64,000 bases of DNA from JADJPO01 sp046330955 (GTDB lineage: Bacteria > Actinomycetota > Actinomycetes > Actinomycetales > Kineosporiaceae): the NCBI GenBank assembly GCA_046330955.1, contig JAXLRT010000006.1:1-64000 (forward strand). Reading direction: 5' to 3'. The position numbers and the translations under genes are program-made. The notes beneath the pieces were generated by a model. The model had not been told where the DNA came from, searched no databases, and saw only the letters and a list, made by a program, of their open reading frames with translations. Shown here in pieces: positions 54,149 through 62,554 of the stretch. Numbering within the stretch: the stretch's first letter is position 1; every line of letters starts with the position of its first letter.

Positions 54149-54583
54149 TCAGATGGCGGTGATGTTCACGGCCTGGGGGGCCTGCGACGCGGCCACCAGG
54201 CGCAGGATGTCGGTGAGATCGGTCGTGACGATCGTGGTGCGGGTTCCCGCGGCGGCGAGCTCCTCTGCGGCCTGCGCCACGGTCGCGTCGACGGTCGAAC
54301 CAGCTGCCGCGGAACGCAACTCGACGCATCGATCCGCCCGGGCCGAGGTCAGCTCGCGATCCTTGACCCGCAGCCGTCCCAGGTTGCTGCTGGTCGGCCG
54401 GCGGCGGTCGAGCAGGGCCTCGAGCCGGACCGCCGTGGGCACGACCACCTGGGCACTGGTGGGGTGGCGACGGTTGCGGCCGGCCACCGCTTCCAGGATC
54501 GCCAGCATTCGCCGATGCTTGGCGTGACGAGGGTCGGTCAGCGCTTGGGCGGCCTCGTTGTCCAGGACGACGGCGATGGTCAT
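54149..54583 (-). CDS. PIN-domain (VapC-type) ribonuclease toxin
   Basis: A 144-residue PIN protein with the acidic residues in place: VVLDNEAAQAL (first Asp and Glu), LEALLD, DATVAQAAEEL and VTTDLTDILRL (last Asp). VapC toxins cut tRNA or rRNA. The ATG overlaps the antitoxin stop (ATGA at 54580-54583), the usual coupled toxin-antitoxin layout. Confidence 0.88.
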   Translation of the reverse strand: MTIAVVLDNEAAQALTDPRHAKHRRMLAILEAVAGRNRRHPTSAQVVVPTAVRLEALLDRRRPTSSNLGRLRVKDRELTSARADRCVELRSAAAGSTVDATVAQAAEELAAAGTRTTIVTTDLTDILRLVAASQAPQAVNITAI

Positions 54584-55026
54584 CGGGTCGGACCCGAGCC
54601 GGCGTGGTGGCGCAGGCTGGCGGCCCAGAGCAGGACGTCGTCCGCGTCGGCGTCCGGTCGATCGATGACCACCTCGCGGGCCGCCTGCTGGATCAGGTCC
54701 GGATGGGCCGCCAACGGATGGTGATCCAGTTCGGCCAGCGCGCAGGCGACCTCGGCGAGATCGGGCCGACTCCTCGGGTGCGCGGCGTAGTGGGCGTCGA
54801 GGGCGGCGCGTTGTGCCAGTGCCTCGAGATAGCCGCGCAGCCCGGCGTTCTGTGCCTCGTTGGCTGAGCTGACCCAACCCAGTTCCACCGCTGCGGCCAC
54901 GGCCCGGCGCAGGGACTGCGGCTGGCGGACCGACGACACGGACGTCGGCCCGTCCGGCTCGTCGAGTGCAGCGACCAGATCGTCGAGGCTGCTCACCGCG
55001 ACCTCCCACCTCGGCATGTAGTACAT
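54580..55026 (-). CDS. VapB-type antitoxin, probable
   Basis: A protein of up to 148 residues upstream of and overlapping the PIN toxin gene. SLRRAVAAAVELGWVSSANEAQNAGL near residues 38-63 looks like a ribbon-helix-helix or helix-turn-helix segment; the remainder is helical with HPLAAHPDLIQQA. Start could be ATG 55026 or ATG 55017. Family is not recognised with certainty; the antitoxin role is inferred from position. Confidence 0.7.
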   Translation of the reverse strand: MYYMPRWEVAVSSLDDLVAALDEPDGPTSVSSVRQPQSLRRAVAAAVELGWVSSANEAQNAGLRGYLEALAQRAALDAHYAAHPRSRPDLAEVACALAELDHHPLAAHPDLIQQAAREVVIDRPDADADDVLLWAASLRHHAGSGPTR

Positions 55027-55037
55027 CTCATACTACA
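55017..55037 (-). promoter_or_regulatory. Palindromic operator/promoter over the antitoxin start
   Basis: TGTAGTA-CATCTCA-TACTACA is a perfect 7-bp inverted repeat. On the minus strand TAGTAT fits a -10 box, placing the transcript start within a few bases of the ATG codons at 55026 and 55017, so the mRNA may be leaderless. The palindrome is a likely site for autorepression by the toxin-antitoxin complex. Confidence 0.6.
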
Positions 55038-55079
55038 GCAGCTCGCGCTCGAAGGCCGGCGATCCCGTGTCGGGGGTGG

Positions 55080-56417
55080 TCAGGCGCGGGGGCGGCCGAG
55101 GGCGCGGTAGGTCCAGCCGGCCTCGCGCCAGCGGACGGGATCGAGGGCGTTGCGGCCGTCGAGGATGTTGCGGGTGCGCACGATGATGGCCAGTTCGCGG
55201 GGGTCCAGGTCGCGGTACTCACGCCACTCGGTCAGCAGCAGGACGGCGTCCACGCCGTTGGCCGCCTCGTAGACCGTCTCGGCGAAGGACAGCTGGGGCC
55301 AGACCTTGCGGGCGTTGTCGACGGCGGCCGGGTCGGTGACGACGACCTGGGCGCCCTGCAGCTGGATCTGGGCGGCGACGTTGAGGGCGGGGGAGTCGCG
55401 GATGTCGTCCGAGTCGGGCTTGAACGCGGCCCCCAGGACGGCGATGCGGCGTCCGATGAACGAGCCGCCGACCACCTCTCGGGCCAGCTCGACCATGCGG
55501 ATGCGGCGGCGCATGTTGATGGAGTCGACCTCCCGCAGGAAGGTCAGGGCCTGGTCGGCGCCGAGTTCGCCGGCTCGGGCCATGAAGGCGCGGATGTCCT
55601 TGGGCAGGCAGCCGCCGCCGAACCCGAGGCCGGCGCCGAGGAACTTGGGGCCGATGCGGTCGTCGTGGCCGATGGCGGTGGCCAGCAGCGAGACGTCGGC
55701 GCCGGCGGCCTCGCAGACCTCGGCCATGGCGTTGATGAACGAGATCTTGGTCGCCAGGAAGGCGTTGGCGGCCGTCTTGACCAGCTCGGCGGTGGCGTAG
55801 TCCATGGTGATCACCGGGGTGTTCTCGGCGATGGCGTTGGCGTACACGGCATCGAGCAGCGCCTTGGCCGTGGCGGCGTCCTCAGCCCCCGGGGGCAGGC
55901 CGTAGACGATGCGGTCGGGGTGCTGGGTGTCGGCCACGGCGTGGCCCTCGCGCAGGAACTCGGGGTTCCAGGCGAGCAGGACGCCGGGGGCCGCCTCGGC
56001 CAGGACACCGGCGAGGCGGGCGGCGGTGCCGACCGGGACGGTCGACTTGCCCACCACCAGGTCACCGGGACGCACCACCGGCAGCAACGCGGTCAGCGCG
56101 GCGTCGACGTAGGAGGTGTCGGCGGCGAACTCCCCGGCGCGTTGCGGCGTCCCCACGCAGATGAAGTGCACCGTCGGGTCGTGGCCCTCGGGCACGGCGA
56201 GCTCGGTCGCGTCGGTGGTGAAGTGCAGCCGCCCCGTCGCCACGGCGCGGGTCAGCAACTCCGGCAGCCCCGGCTCGTGGAACGGTGCCACGCCCCGGGT
56301 CAGCTCGGCGACCTTGCCGGCGTCGACGTCCAAGCCGATGACGTGATGACCGAGGTCGGCCATGCAGGCGGCGTGCACCGCACCCAGATACCCACAACCC
56401 ACGACGCTGATGTTCAC
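55080..56417 (-). CDS. UDP-glucose 6-dehydrogenase
   Basis: Oxidises UDP-glucose to UDP-glucuronate with NAD. The 445-residue product has VVGCGYLGAVHAACMADLGH, the catalytic segment GLGFGGGCLPKDIRAF with Cys, and GAAFKPDSDDIRDSPALNVA. It provides sugar nucleotides for surface polymers and fits near galE. Full length. Confidence 0.95.
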   Translation of the reverse strand: MNISVVGCGYLGAVHAACMADLGHHVIGLDVDAGKVAELTRGVAPFHEPGLPELLTRAVATGRLHFTTDATELAVPEGHDPTVHFICVGTPQRAGEFAADTSYVDAALTALLPVVRPGDLVVGKSTVPVGTAARLAGVLAEAAPGVLLAWNPEFLREGHAVADTQHPDRIVYGLPPGAEDAATAKALLDAVYANAIAENTPVITMDYATAELVKTAANAFLATKISFINAMAEVCEAAGADVSLLATAIGHDDRIGPKFLGAGLGFGGGCLPKDIRAFMARAGELGADQALTFLREVDSINMRRRIRMVELAREVVGGSFIGRRIAVLGAAFKPDSDDIRDSPALNVAAQIQLQGAQVVVTDPAAVDNARKVWPQLSFAETVYEAANGVDAVLLLTEWREYRDLDPRELAIIVRTRNILDGRNALDPVRWREAGWTYRALGRPRA

Positions 56418-56460
56418 TCCTGGAGGCTATCCGGCAACCCAGGGTCTATGTTTCGTGTCC

Positions 56461-57471
56461 ATGCGTTTCGGGATGTTCGTGCCTCAGGGCTGGCGCCACG
56501 ATCTGGTCGGCATCGAGCCGGCCCACCACTGGCAGACGATGCTGTCCATCGCCCGTCTGGCCGAGGCCGGGCCGTGGGAGTCGATCTGGGTCTATGACCA
56601 CTTTCACACCGTGCCGGTGCCCTCGGAGCAGGCCACGCACGAGGCCTGGACCCTGATGGCGGCGTTCGCCGCCGCCACCTCGCGGGTGCGCCTCGGGCAG
56701 ATGTGCAGCTGCATGGCCTACCGCAACCCGATGTACCTGGCGAAGGTCGCCGCCACCGTCGACGCGATCAGCGGCGGGCGCACCGAGATGGGCATCGGCG
56801 GCGGCTGGTACGAGCACGAGTGGCGCGCCTACGGCTACGGATTCCCCTCGGCCGGAACCCGGTTGGCGATGCTCGACGAGGGCGTGCAGATCATGCGGGC
56901 CGCCTGGTCCGACGCGCAGGCGGCGGTGTCGTTCACCGGGCAGCACTACCAGGTGGACGGCGCGATCTGCCGTCCGGCGCCGCTGCAGCTCGGGGCGGAC
57001 GGGCACACCGCGATCCCGCTGTGGATCGCCGGGGGCGGCGAGCGCAAGACGCTGCGGACGGCGGCGAAGTACGCGCAGTACACGAACTTCGACGGCACTC
57101 CCGAGGGCTTCCGCCACAAGTCGGCGATCCTGGCCGACCACTGCCGGGACGTCGGCACCGATTTCGACACCATCGTCCGGTCGGCCAACTACAACGTGGT
57201 CATCGGGCGGGACGACGCCGAGGTCGAGGCCCGGCTGGCCGCGATCGAGTCCCACCTCGGGCCGCATCTGCCCGCCGTCAAGCTGGAGGAGGCGATGCAG
57301 ATGTTCCGCACCGGCCCGGCGGTCGGCACCCCGGAACGGATCGTCGAGACGTTGCGGGGGCTCGAGGGTGACGGCATGACCTACGCCATCACCTACTTCC
57401 AGGAGGCGGCCCACGACACCAGCGGCATCGAGCTGTTCGCCGCCGAGGTGATCCCGGCGCTGGCCGGCTGA
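56461..57471 (+). CDS. LLM-class F420-dependent oxidoreductase
   Basis: A 336-residue luciferase-like monooxygenase-fold protein with MRFGMFVPQGWR, SIWVYDHFH, RVRLGQMCSCMAYRNPMYLAK and GIGGGWYEHEWRAYG. This subgroup in actinobacteria generally uses coenzyme F420; the substrate is unknown. ATG at 56461 begins the conserved strand. It is divergent from the UDP-glucose dehydrogenase gene. Confidence 0.9.
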   Translation: MRFGMFVPQGWRHDLVGIEPAHHWQTMLSIARLAEAGPWESIWVYDHFHTVPVPSEQATHEAWTLMAAFAAATSRVRLGQMCSCMAYRNPMYLAKVAATVDAISGGRTEMGIGGGWYEHEWRAYGYGFPSAGTRLAMLDEGVQIMRAAWSDAQAAVSFTGQHYQVDGAICRPAPLQLGADGHTAIPLWIAGGGERKTLRTAAKYAQYTNFDGTPEGFRHKSAILADHCRDVGTDFDTIVRSANYNVVIGRDDAEVEARLAAIESHLGPHLPAVKLEEAMQMFRTGPAVGTPERIVETLRGLEGDGMTYAITYFQEAAHDTSGIELFAAEVIPALAG

Positions 57472-57477
57472 GGCGGG

Positions 57478-59073
57478 TCAGGCCTCGGCCTTCTTGGAGA
57501 TCGACACCAGCAGCTCCGCCTGGCGAGGGGCGCTGTACCGGACGGCGGCCCGATAGAGGCCGTAGCCGGCGGCCGCGCCGATCACCAGCGCTGCTGCTCC
57601 GGTGCCGGCGACCAGGCCGGGACGATCGGACCACAGGATGCCCGCGACGATGAACGGGCCGATGGCCACCGCCAGCACCGGCAGCGCGACCAGCTGGGCG
57701 ACGAAGGCTGTGAAGCTGCCGTTGTTGCGGGCCATCACCCCGTTCTCGGAGTAGCTGACCGGATAGGGCGCGATCACCGACTGCAGCAGGCTCAGTCCCA
57801 GCGCCAGGCACCAGGCGCCGAGCGTGCAGCCGAGAACCCCGGGCAGCAGGGCGGGGCGCGCGTGCCGGCCGAGCACCAGGGCGACCACGACCACCGCGGG
57901 GGTGAAGACCAGTAATCGCGCCACGGCCTTGCCGAGCAGATCCGACCGGGCGTCGTCCCCGGCGGCGATGTTGACCCACATCGACGAGCCGTCGTAGCCG
58001 TAGACGTTGCTGTTGATCATGCCGAGGAACACGGCCAGGGCACAGCCGAGATAGCCCACGGCCACCACCCGCACCCCGGTGAGGACGGGGACGACGGCCG
58101 CGGCCAGGGTCAGCGCCGTCGCCAGGATCAGCTGCACGCGCTGAGCGGGCTCCCGCAGCATCAGCGTGAGGTCCTTGTCGGCGACCGCCGCCGCCCGGCG
58201 CGGCAGCCAGGGCATCAGCCGCGCGACCCGGGGGCGCCGTCCGCGATGGGCACGGACGGCGCCGGTGGTCGGCGGCGAGGTCATCACCCGTCGCAACAGC
58301 ACGGCCCAGATCGCGCCGAGCACGGTCACCGTCGTCACGGCACCTACCGCCTCGGCCAGCGCCCGCAGTCCCCGGCCCTGCTCGCCGGCGATGATCAGGG
58401 ACGCCGAGAACGAGGACGGCCACAGCCGCAGCACCAGCCGCATCCGGTCCAGCAACTGCTCGGCTCGCTCGGGGTGACCGCGCAACAGCACGTTGTTGAT
58501 CAGGTTGGGCAGCTGGCTCAGCAGCACGACCAGCAGCGGGATCGCCACCCCGAGGACGTCCCGCAGGCCACGTCGCCGCAGCCCGAGCCCGACCAGGGTG
58601 ACCAGCAGCCGACTCGACACCGCACACAGCAGCACGAACAGCACGCCACCGGCGACCACCGCCACGGCGCCCGGCCCGAGCGGCGCCGTCCCGATCACCA
58701 GGCCGACGACGGCCGGCACCGTGGCCAGCCCGCCCGGCCCGACCAGTGCCGACAGCGTGAGCCCGATGGCGAGCTGGCGGCGCGACAGCGGCAGCACGAC
58801 GAGTTTCACCGGGTCCATGGAGGCATCGCTGCCGGCCACGGTGATCGGCCCCACGAGCCAGATCAGCAGCACCACGGCGAGGACCACCTGGATGATCACC
58901 TGCCGGACGTCGTCCGGGGCCCAGCGCAGGGCCACGCCGCCCGCCAGCCCCGACAGGCCCGCCGCGAATCCGGCCAGCAGGCTCAGCACCGAGCCGATGA
59001 CCATCGGCGTACTGCCGGTGCGAAAGCCGTTGCGGACCAGGGCGAACTTCAGTCGGAGGAATCGCCGAGCCAC
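57478..59073 (-). CDS. ABC transporter permease
   Basis: A 531-residue membrane protein with about twelve hydrophobic segments, in two halves split by a basic cytosolic loop (RAHRGRRPRVARLMPWLPRRAAAV region near 270-295). It resembles ABC-2-type exporter permeases. GTG at 59073 overlaps the ATPase gene by 25 nt. Together they make an exporter of unknown substrate. Confidence 0.85.
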   Translation of the reverse strand: MARRFLRLKFALVRNGFRTGSTPMVIGSVLSLLAGFAAGLSGLAGGVALRWAPDDVRQVIIQVVLAVVLLIWLVGPITVAGSDASMDPVKLVVLPLSRRQLAIGLTLSALVGPGGLATVPAVVGLVIGTAPLGPGAVAVVAGGVLFVLLCAVSSRLLVTLVGLGLRRRGLRDVLGVAIPLLVVLLSQLPNLINNVLLRGHPERAEQLLDRMRLVLRLWPSSFSASLIIAGEQGRGLRALAEAVGAVTTVTVLGAIWAVLLRRVMTSPPTTGAVRAHRGRRPRVARLMPWLPRRAAAVADKDLTLMLREPAQRVQLILATALTLAAAVVPVLTGVRVVAVGYLGCALAVFLGMINSNVYGYDGSSMWVNIAAGDDARSDLLGKAVARLLVFTPAVVVVALVLGRHARPALLPGVLGCTLGAWCLALGLSLLQSVIAPYPVSYSENGVMARNNGSFTAFVAQLVALPVLAVAIGPFIVAGILWSDRPGLVAGTGAAALVIGAAAGYGLYRAAVRYSAPRQAELLVSISKKAEA

Positions 59074-59867
59074 GCCAGCCGTCCCTCCCCATCGGTGGAC
59101 GGCGCGCCGACCAGCTCGACGAAGCGGTCCTCCAGCGACCGTCCGGCGCGCACCGCCGCCATCGGCCCGGCGGTGACGATCCGGCCGGCAGCCATGATCG
59201 CCACGTGGTCGCAGAGCCGCTCCACGGTCTCCATCACGTGGCTCGACAGCACCACGGTCGCCCCACGGGAGACCAGCCGGGCGAGCACGTGCCGGATGGT
59301 GCGGGCCGACACCGGGTCGACCGACTCCAGCGGCTCGTCGAGGAAGAGCACCCGGGGGTCGTGCAGCAGCGCGGCCGCCAGCGCGATCTTCTTGTGCATC
59401 CCCGAGGAGTAGTCGACGACCAGCGCATCGCCGTCCTTGTCGAGTTCGAGCACGCTCAGCAGGTCCTCGGTGCGTTGCCGGATCACGGCCTCGTCCATGT
59501 CGCGCAGCAGCCCGCTGTAGAGCAACAGTTCGCGACCGGTGAGCCGTTCGAACATGCGGTTCTCGTCGGGCAGGATGCCGATGCGCCGCTTGGCCTGCGT
59601 GGGCTGCGCCCACACGTCCAGGCCGTCGACGATCGCCCGGCCGGCGTCCGGGCGCAACAAGCCGGTGGTCATCCGGATCAGCGTGGTCTTGCCGGCGCCG
59701 TTGGGCCCGACGATCCCGTAGAACGAGCCGTGCGGGATGGTCAGCCACACGCCGTCCACCGCCGTCTTGGCGCCGAACCGCTTGACCAGACCGTCGAGGC
59801 TCACCGTGGGCAGCGGCGGGGGAGTGTCCACGGTTACGACCCTGGGCCGGGCCGGGCCGAAGGTCAA
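59049..59867 (-). CDS. ABC transporter ATP-binding protein
   Basis: A 272-residue ATPase with Walker A GPNGAGKTT at about 53-61, signature YSSGMHKKIALAAALL, Walker B RVLFLDEP and the switch His in VVLSSHVME. The DYSSGM signature is a variant of LSGGQ typical of ABC-2 exporters. Start at 59867 or a downstream GTG at 59831 cannot be separated. Confidence 0.94.
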   Translation of the reverse strand: MTFGPARPRVVTVDTPPPLPTVSLDGLVKRFGAKTAVDGVWLTIPHGSFYGIVGPNGAGKTTLIRMTTGLLRPDAGRAIVDGLDVWAQPTQAKRRIGILPDENRMFERLTGRELLLYSGLLRDMDEAVIRQRTEDLLSVLELDKDGDALVVDYSSGMHKKIALAAALLHDPRVLFLDEPLESVDPVSARTIRHVLARLVSRGATVVLSSHVMETVERLCDHVAIMAAGRIVTAGPMAAVRAGRSLEDRFVELVGAPSTDGEGRLAWLGDSSD

Positions 59868-59960
59868 CCGTGGCGTGCGCCGGAATGGGCACGGGTGGGT
59901 GTGACACGGGGCTCACGGCGGGGTCGTGTCCCGCGCCGGTGGCGTGGGTACCCTCCGGTC

Positions 59961-61139
59961 ATGAGTGACATGGCCTCGCGAACCCTCGACGACTTCCCGT
60001 TCTTCGCCCTGAGCGACGAGCACCAGGATCTGCGCAAGATCCTGCGTGAGGTGTGCGACGAGAAGATCGCACCCGGTGCCGCCGCGGCCGACGAGAACGC
60101 CGAGTTCCCCCAGGCGGCCTACGACGCGCTGCGCGAGGTCGATCTGCACGCCCCGCACATCCCCGAGCAGTACGGCGGCGCCGGGGCCGATGCCCTGGCC
60201 ACCTGCATCGTGATCGAGGAGGTCGCCCGGGTCTGCGCGTCGTCCTCGCTGATCCCGGCCGTGAACAAGCTGGGCACGGTGCCGCTGTTGCTGGCCGCCT
60301 CGGACGAGGTCAAGGCGCGGTACCTGCCCCCGGTCGCGGCCGGCGAGGCCATGTTCAGCTACGCGCTGTCCGAGCGCGAGGCCGGCAGCGACACCGCGGG
60401 CATGAGCTGCCTGGCCAAGGCGGACGGCGAGGACTGGGTGCTGTCGGGGCACAAGTCGTGGATCACCAACGCCGGCATCAGCCAGTACTACACGGTGCTC
60501 GCGGTGACCGACCCCGCCGGCCCGCGCGGCGGCAACGTCAGCGCGTTCGTGGTCGAGGCGGGCGACGAGGGCTTCAGCGTCGGCCCGAAGGAGCGCAAGC
60601 TCGGCATCAAGGGCAGCCCGACCTGCGAGATCTTCTTCGACGACTGCCGGATCCCCGGCGACCGGCTGGTCGGCGAGGTCGGCCAGGGGCTCAAGATCGC
60701 GTTGAAGACCCTCGACCACACCCGGATCACCATCGGCGCCCAGGCCGTCGGCATCGCCCAGGGTGCCCTGGACGCCGCGGTGGCCTACGTCAAGGAGCGC
60801 CAGCAGTTCGGCAAGGCGATCGCGGAGTTCCAGGGCGTGCAGTTCATGCTCGCCGACATGGCGATGCAGCTCGAGGCCGCGCGCCAGCTGGTCTACGTCG
60901 CGGCCGCCAAGAGTGAGCGCCACGACCGCGACCTGTCCTTCTTCGGGGCCGCGGCCAAGTGCTTCGCCTCGGACGTGGCGATGCAGATCACCACGGACGC
61001 CGTCCAGCTGCTCGGCGGGGCCGGCTACACCAAGGACTTCCCGCTGGAGCGCATGATGCGCGACGCCAAGATCACCCAGATCTACGAGGGCACCAACCAG
61101 ATCCAGCGCCTCGTGATGGCCCGCCAGCTGCTGCGCTGA
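59961..61139 (+). CDS. Acyl-CoA dehydrogenase
   Basis: A 392-residue FAD enzyme that makes trans-2-enoyl-CoA. Motifs include FSYALSEREAGSDTAGMSC, GHKSWITNAGISQYYTV, the ERQQFGKAIAEFQGVQFMLADM helix and the C-terminal LLGGAGYTKDFPLERMMRDAKI followed by IYEGTNQIQRLVMARQLL with the catalytic Glu (YEGT). Chain-length preference unknown. It may act with the enoyl-CoA hydratase further upstream. Confidence 0.96.
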   Translation: MSDMASRTLDDFPFFALSDEHQDLRKILREVCDEKIAPGAAAADENAEFPQAAYDALREVDLHAPHIPEQYGGAGADALATCIVIEEVARVCASSSLIPAVNKLGTVPLLLAASDEVKARYLPPVAAGEAMFSYALSEREAGSDTAGMSCLAKADGEDWVLSGHKSWITNAGISQYYTVLAVTDPAGPRGGNVSAFVVEAGDEGFSVGPKERKLGIKGSPTCEIFFDDCRIPGDRLVGEVGQGLKIALKTLDHTRITIGAQAVGIAQGALDAAVAYVKERQQFGKAIAEFQGVQFMLADMAMQLEAARQLVYVAAAKSERHDRDLSFFGAAAKCFASDVAMQITTDAVQLLGGAGYTKDFPLERMMRDAKITQIYEGTNQIQRLVMARQLLR

Positions 61140-61170
61140 TCCGCCGCCGCACCGCCGCACGTTCCGCCAG

Positions 61171-61219
61171 AGACCCGTCATGGTCGTCATTCCTCGTCGA
61201 TGACGACCACTACGGGTCT
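61171..61219 (+). terminator. 20-bp inverted repeat after the acyl-CoA dehydrogenase gene
   Basis: Arms 61171-61190 (AGACCCGTCATGGTCGTCAT) and 61200-61219 are complementary with two central mismatches and a 9-nt loop. It lies 31 nt after the stop. It probably ends that transcript before the EcsC gene. Confidence 0.65.
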
Positions 61220-61308
61220 TCGGCTGCGCCGGGTTCCGCGTGGCGGGCACGCCGAGGGGATGCGAGCATGCCGGGACGAGATCGAGATCGGTGAGAGGTG
61301 TGCCGTCC

Positions 61309-62022
61309 ATGGGCCTGTTCGACCTGTTGAGACCCCGTCGTGACTCGGTCGAGGTGACACGGTCGGCCCTGGAGCAGGCCGATGAGACGGGCGATGGGGA
61401 CGGCGGCGCGGTCACGGCGTTGATCGGCTCGCTGCTCAATGTCGGCCTCGACGGCAAGGGTCCGATCGACTCCGCGGTGACGGTCGCCGGCAACGCCCGC
61501 GAGGCCACGGAGACGGTCGAGCAGGCCGTCGACAAGGTGGTGCGCTCGCACGTCGTCACCGGCGGCATCGGCGGCTTCGTCACCGGGCTCGGCGGGTTCG
61601 TGACCATGCCGATCGCGTTGCCGGTCAACGTGTTCGAGTTCTACGTCCAGGCCACCCGCATGGTCGGCGCCATCGCCCACCTGCGCGGTTACGACGTGAA
61701 CCAGCCCCGCATCCGCACGGCCGTGCTGCTCACCCTGATCGGCTCGAGCGCCGACGACGTGCTGGCCAAGGCGGGCCTGACCACGGGGGGCGGCCGGCTG
61801 ACCTCGCTGGCCCTCAAGCGGCTGCCCCCGGCCGCGCTGCTCGTGATCAACAAGGGGGTCGGCTTCCGGCTGCTGCGCGGGGTCGGCGAGAAGGTGCTGT
61901 CCAAGCTGGGCCGGGGCATCCCGCTGGCCGGCGGGGTGGTCGGCGCTGGCCTCGACGGCTACCTGATGAAGAAGATCGCCGACCAGGCGATTCGCGAGTT
62001 CCCACCGGTGATGACCGAATGA
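61309..62022 (+). CDS. EcsC-family protein
   Basis: A 237-residue protein with the EcsC pattern: TGGIGGFVTGLGGFVTMPIALPVNVFEFYVQATRMVGAIA-type core (about 85-125, written in part as GGIGGFVTGLGGF and PVNVFEFYVQATRM), GYDVNQPRIRTAVLLTLIG and a C-terminal glycine-rich hydrophobic stretch IPLAGGVVGAGLDGYLMKKI. Function of this family is unclear. ATG at 61309. Confidence 0.88.
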   Translation: MGLFDLLRPRRDSVEVTRSALEQADETGDGDGGAVTALIGSLLNVGLDGKGPIDSAVTVAGNAREATETVEQAVDKVVRSHVVTGGIGGFVTGLGGFVTMPIALPVNVFEFYVQATRMVGAIAHLRGYDVNQPRIRTAVLLTLIGSSADDVLAKAGLTTGGGRLTSLALKRLPPAALLVINKGVGFRLLRGVGEKVLSKLGRGIPLAGGVVGAGLDGYLMKKIADQAIREFPPVMTE

Positions 62023-62049
62023 TCACTGATGTCATGATGCGATGATGCC

Positions 62050-62199
62050 GTGTCGGAGATCATGAGGCAGGGGCTGCAGGTTCCCGTCCAGGGCACGTCC
62101 TCGGGGTTTCCGGTGTTCGCGCCGCCGCCCGAGGCGCCGATCGTGACCGATGACGTGGTGGCTCGACATCGCGATGACGACCCCACGCTGTCGGCGTGA
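62050..62199 (+). pseudogene. VapB-type antitoxin remnant
   Basis: The frame from GTG 62050 encodes SEIMRQGLQVP, SGFPVFAPPPEAPIVTDDVV and ends DDDPTLSA, the C-terminal part of a DUF2191-like antitoxin. A stop codon at 62035-62037 cuts the frame and the usual N-terminal DNA-binding part is missing. Its TGA overlaps the toxin remnant start (GTGA). Confidence 0.65.
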
Positions 62200-62554
62200 C
62201 CTACCTGCTGGACGTCAACGTCCTGCTGGCACTGAGCCTGCCCAACCACCAGCATCATCCGCCGCGCCCCTGTGGTTCAGCACCGTGGCGGCCTGGGCTA
62301 CGACCCCGAGGCCGCCTACCTTCGGCTGATACCAATCCACGGGTCGTGGGCAACGAGATCGCCCCTGCGCAAGTGCCGGCCTGGCCGAACCGGAGATCGA
62401 GATGGGCAGGCTCGGGGGGAGCTCCCAGGTCACCGATTTCCACCTGGTGAACCTCGCGGCGGCGACGAACGCCGTACTGGCCACCTTCGACGCCTCGTTG
62501 TGGCGAGCACTGCACCCTGACGATCGTCGACATGTCGAGGTTCTCACGGACTGA
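62196..62554 (+). pseudogene. VapC-type PIN toxin pseudogene with several frameshifts
   Basis: The N-terminus TYLLDVNVLLALSLPNHQHHP is in frame one; LWFSTVAAWATTP follows in a second frame; EAAYLRLIP and NPRVVGNEIAPAQ are split between frames; QVTDFHLVNLAAATNAVLAT and FDASLWRALHPDDRRHVEVL close it in a third, ending at a TGA directly abutting the mtnA stop. These are successive conserved blocks of one PIN toxin family, so the gene is decayed. Confidence 0.8.
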
